64,000 nt of DNA from Bin80 sp026708685 (GTDB taxonomy: Bacteria > Bacteroidota > Rhodothermia > Rhodothermales > Bin80), in the NCBI GenBank assembly GCA_965200955.1, contig OZ241742.1, forward strand, positions 1,922,001 through 1,986,000, given 5' to 3'. Shown piece after piece: positions 62,670 to 64,000 of the stretch (the stretch's first letter is position 1; the number at the start of each line of letters is the position of its first letter). A program made the position numbers and the translations under genes. Under the pieces are notes generated by a model that was not told where the DNA came from, made no database searches, and worked only from the letters and a program-made list of their open reading frames with translations.

Positions 62670-64000
62670 ATGAAGAAAATTCTCATTGCGAATCGAGGCG
62701 AAATCGCTCTGAGAGTGATTCGTGCCTGCAAGGAGTTGGGATTACAAACGATCGCCGTTTATTCGCAGGCCGATCGGGATGCTTTGCATGTTCGTTATGC
62801 CGACGAAGCAGTTTGTATAGGCCCTGCACCGTCATCGGAAAGCTATCTCAAGCCCGATTGCATCATCGCTGCAGCAGAGATCACGGGTGCGGACGCAATC
62901 CATCCAGGTTATGGGTTCCTGTCAGAAAATGCCGTCTTCAGTGCTATCTGTTCGGACAATCAGATCAAATTTATTGGGCCATCTCCTGACACGATTGCAA
63001 TGATGGGGGATAAGAGCCGTGCAAAAGATCAGATGCAATTAGCAGGTGTGCCCGTTGTGCCTGGATCGGATGGAGTTGTCCCTTCGGTAGAGGATGGGAA
63101 ACGGCTTGCCGCAGAGATCGGTTATCCCGTAATGATCAAGGCCAGTGCTGGTGGGGGGGGGCGTGGAATGCGGGCAGTGATGGATGAATCTGATTTTGAA
63201 CTGAGTTTTCAGTCCGCCGAAACCGAAGCCCAAGCTGCCTTTGGGAATTCTGAGATCTATATTGAGAAACTCATCCAAAACCCGCGTCATATCGAGATTC
63301 AAGTAATGGGAGATGGACAGGGGACAACCCTTCACTATGGAGAACGAGAATGCTCCATTCAGCGCCGGCACCAGAAGCTGCTGGAGGAAGCTCCCTCCAT
63401 TGCCGTAGACCAGAATCTGCGTGAACGCATGGGAGCTGCCGCCATTGCTGGTGCTGAATCCGTGGATTATGAGGGAGCGGGAACGATTGAATTTTTGCTT
63501 GACTCTTCAGGGGAGTTCTACTTCATGGAAATGAACACCCGTATTCAGGTTGAACACCCCGTGACCGAAGAAATTACAGGCTTGGATTTAATTCGACAGC
63601 AAATCCTGATCGCCATGGGAGAACGGCTCACCCCATCCAATCAGCCCGTACCCATTGCGGGTCACTCCATTGAGTGCCGCATTAATGCCGAGGATCCACA
63701 GAAAAACTTTCGTCCCTCTCCGGGAACGATCAAGGATTTCCATCCTCCCGGTGGGCCTGGAATACGAACGGATACGCACGTCTATGCCGGATATCAAATC
63801 CCTGCACACTATGACTCCATGATTGCCAAGTTGATTGTTCATGCTCCAAACCGAGAGTGGGCGATCCACAGGATGCAGCGTGCACTGGATGAATTTGTCC
63901 TTGAGGGTGTGGCTACCACCATTCCGTTCCACCAAGAATTATTGAGGCATCCAGCATTTATCGCAGGTGAGACCGACACTCACTTTGTTGAAAACCAAAT
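62670..64000 (+). CDS. accC: Biotin carboxylase (3' end cut by window edge)
   Basis: 443 codons are present, nearly the whole protein (about 445-450 usual), and the frame is still open at 64000. ATP-grasp carboxylase: N-terminal KKILIANRGEIALRVIRACK, ATP loop KASAGGGGRGMR, catalytic EMNTRIQVEHPVTEE. Carboxylates biotin on AccB using ATP and bicarbonate. The glycine loop is encoded with a run of nine G at 63153-63161; it is a conserved motif, so length changes there would destroy the enzyme. Starts 2 bp after accB. Confidence 0.95.
   Translation, partial: MKKILIANRGEIALRVIRACKELGLQTIAVYSQADRDALHVRYADEAVCIGPAPSSESYLKPDCIIAAAEITGADAIHPGYGFLSENAVFSAICSDNQIKFIGPSPDTIAMMGDKSRAKDQMQLAGVPVVPGSDGVVPSVEDGKRLAAEIGYPVMIKASAGGGGRGMRAVMDESDFELSFQSAETEAQAAFGNSEIYIEKLIQNPRHIEIQVMGDGQGTTLHYGERECSIQRRHQKLLEEAPSIAVDQNLRERMGAAAIAGAESVDYEGAGTIEFLLDSSGEFYFMEMNTRIQVEHPVTEEITGLDLIRQQILIAMGERLTPSNQPVPIAGHSIECRINAEDPQKNFRPSPGTIKDFHPPGGPGIRTDTHVYAGYQIPAHYDSMIAKLIVHAPNREWAIHRMQRALDEFVLEGVATTIPFHQELLRHPAFIAGETDTHFVENQ
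63153..63161. repeat. Homopolymer G9 in the accC glycine loop
   Basis: Nine G encode the conserved glycines of the ATP-binding loop. It is a useful control: an essential gene in this genome also tolerates such a run. Confidence 0.95.

Overview
The window looks like a chromosomal segment of a Gram-negative bacterium of the Bacteroidota/Rhodothermota/Balneolota group. The evidence is indirect but consistent: a PorZ-like component of the type IX secretion system (T9SS), very large secreted proteins ending in a YPNPF-type T9SS sorting domain, a BamA/TamA-like outer-membrane protein, a DUF2795 protein, a bacillithiol-type deacetylase (BshB1), and weak or absent Shine-Dalgarno sequences. The genus cannot be read from the sequence.

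Layout. 1-8733 is a minus-strand housekeeping block (rlmD, cut by the window edge, bamA/tamA-like, DUF2795, M23 peptidase, moxR, fmt, ftsY, pgsA). 8873-14779 is a transposon patch: an IS1634-like element, an orphan HEPN-like gene, a truncated ISAzo13-like element, a small coiled-coil membrane protein and a second, frameshifted ISAzo13-like element. 14936-25580 is a tandem duplication. Each unit carries a small minus-strand gene followed by a giant plus-strand fibronectin-III/Calx-beta/Ig-like T9SS protein. The second unit was later split by an IS1380-like element, with a clear 5-bp target duplication. 26436-35796 holds bioY, a TPR protein, a DinB-like protein, ribH-porZ, tRNA-His, tRNA-Glu, a DUF4105 protein, nth and gpmI. 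36350-41491 is a third, larger paralogue of the giant protein (11 FnIII domains). 41846-52815 is a defence-like accessory region: a type III restriction-modification pair in res-mod order, a lipoprotein gene split by a second IS1634-like element, a decayed gene, and an AlbA_2/ATPase-type protein with an unusual C-terminal extension. 53252-64000 returns to housekeeping: sppA on the minus strand, then hrcA-grpE-dnaJ-leuS-bshB1-efp-accB-accC on the plus strand, accC being cut by the right edge.

How it fits together. The three giant proteins have an export signal and a T9SS sorting domain, and porZ, part of the T9SS surface attachment complex, is in the same window, so they are most simply read as surface adhesins or matrix proteins. 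The most interesting signal is that all three carry a run of exactly nine C just after the signal peptide. Gain or loss of a single C gives a stop codon within a few codons in every case, as expected of an on/off contingency switch. FnIII number varies (5, 6, 11) and repeats are nearly identical at DNA level, so a second layer of variation by recombination is plausible. Long C/G runs also occur at the pgsA-ftsY junction (C10), in a frameshifted transposase (C10) and in accC (G9), which shows that such runs are tolerated generally and is the main caveat.
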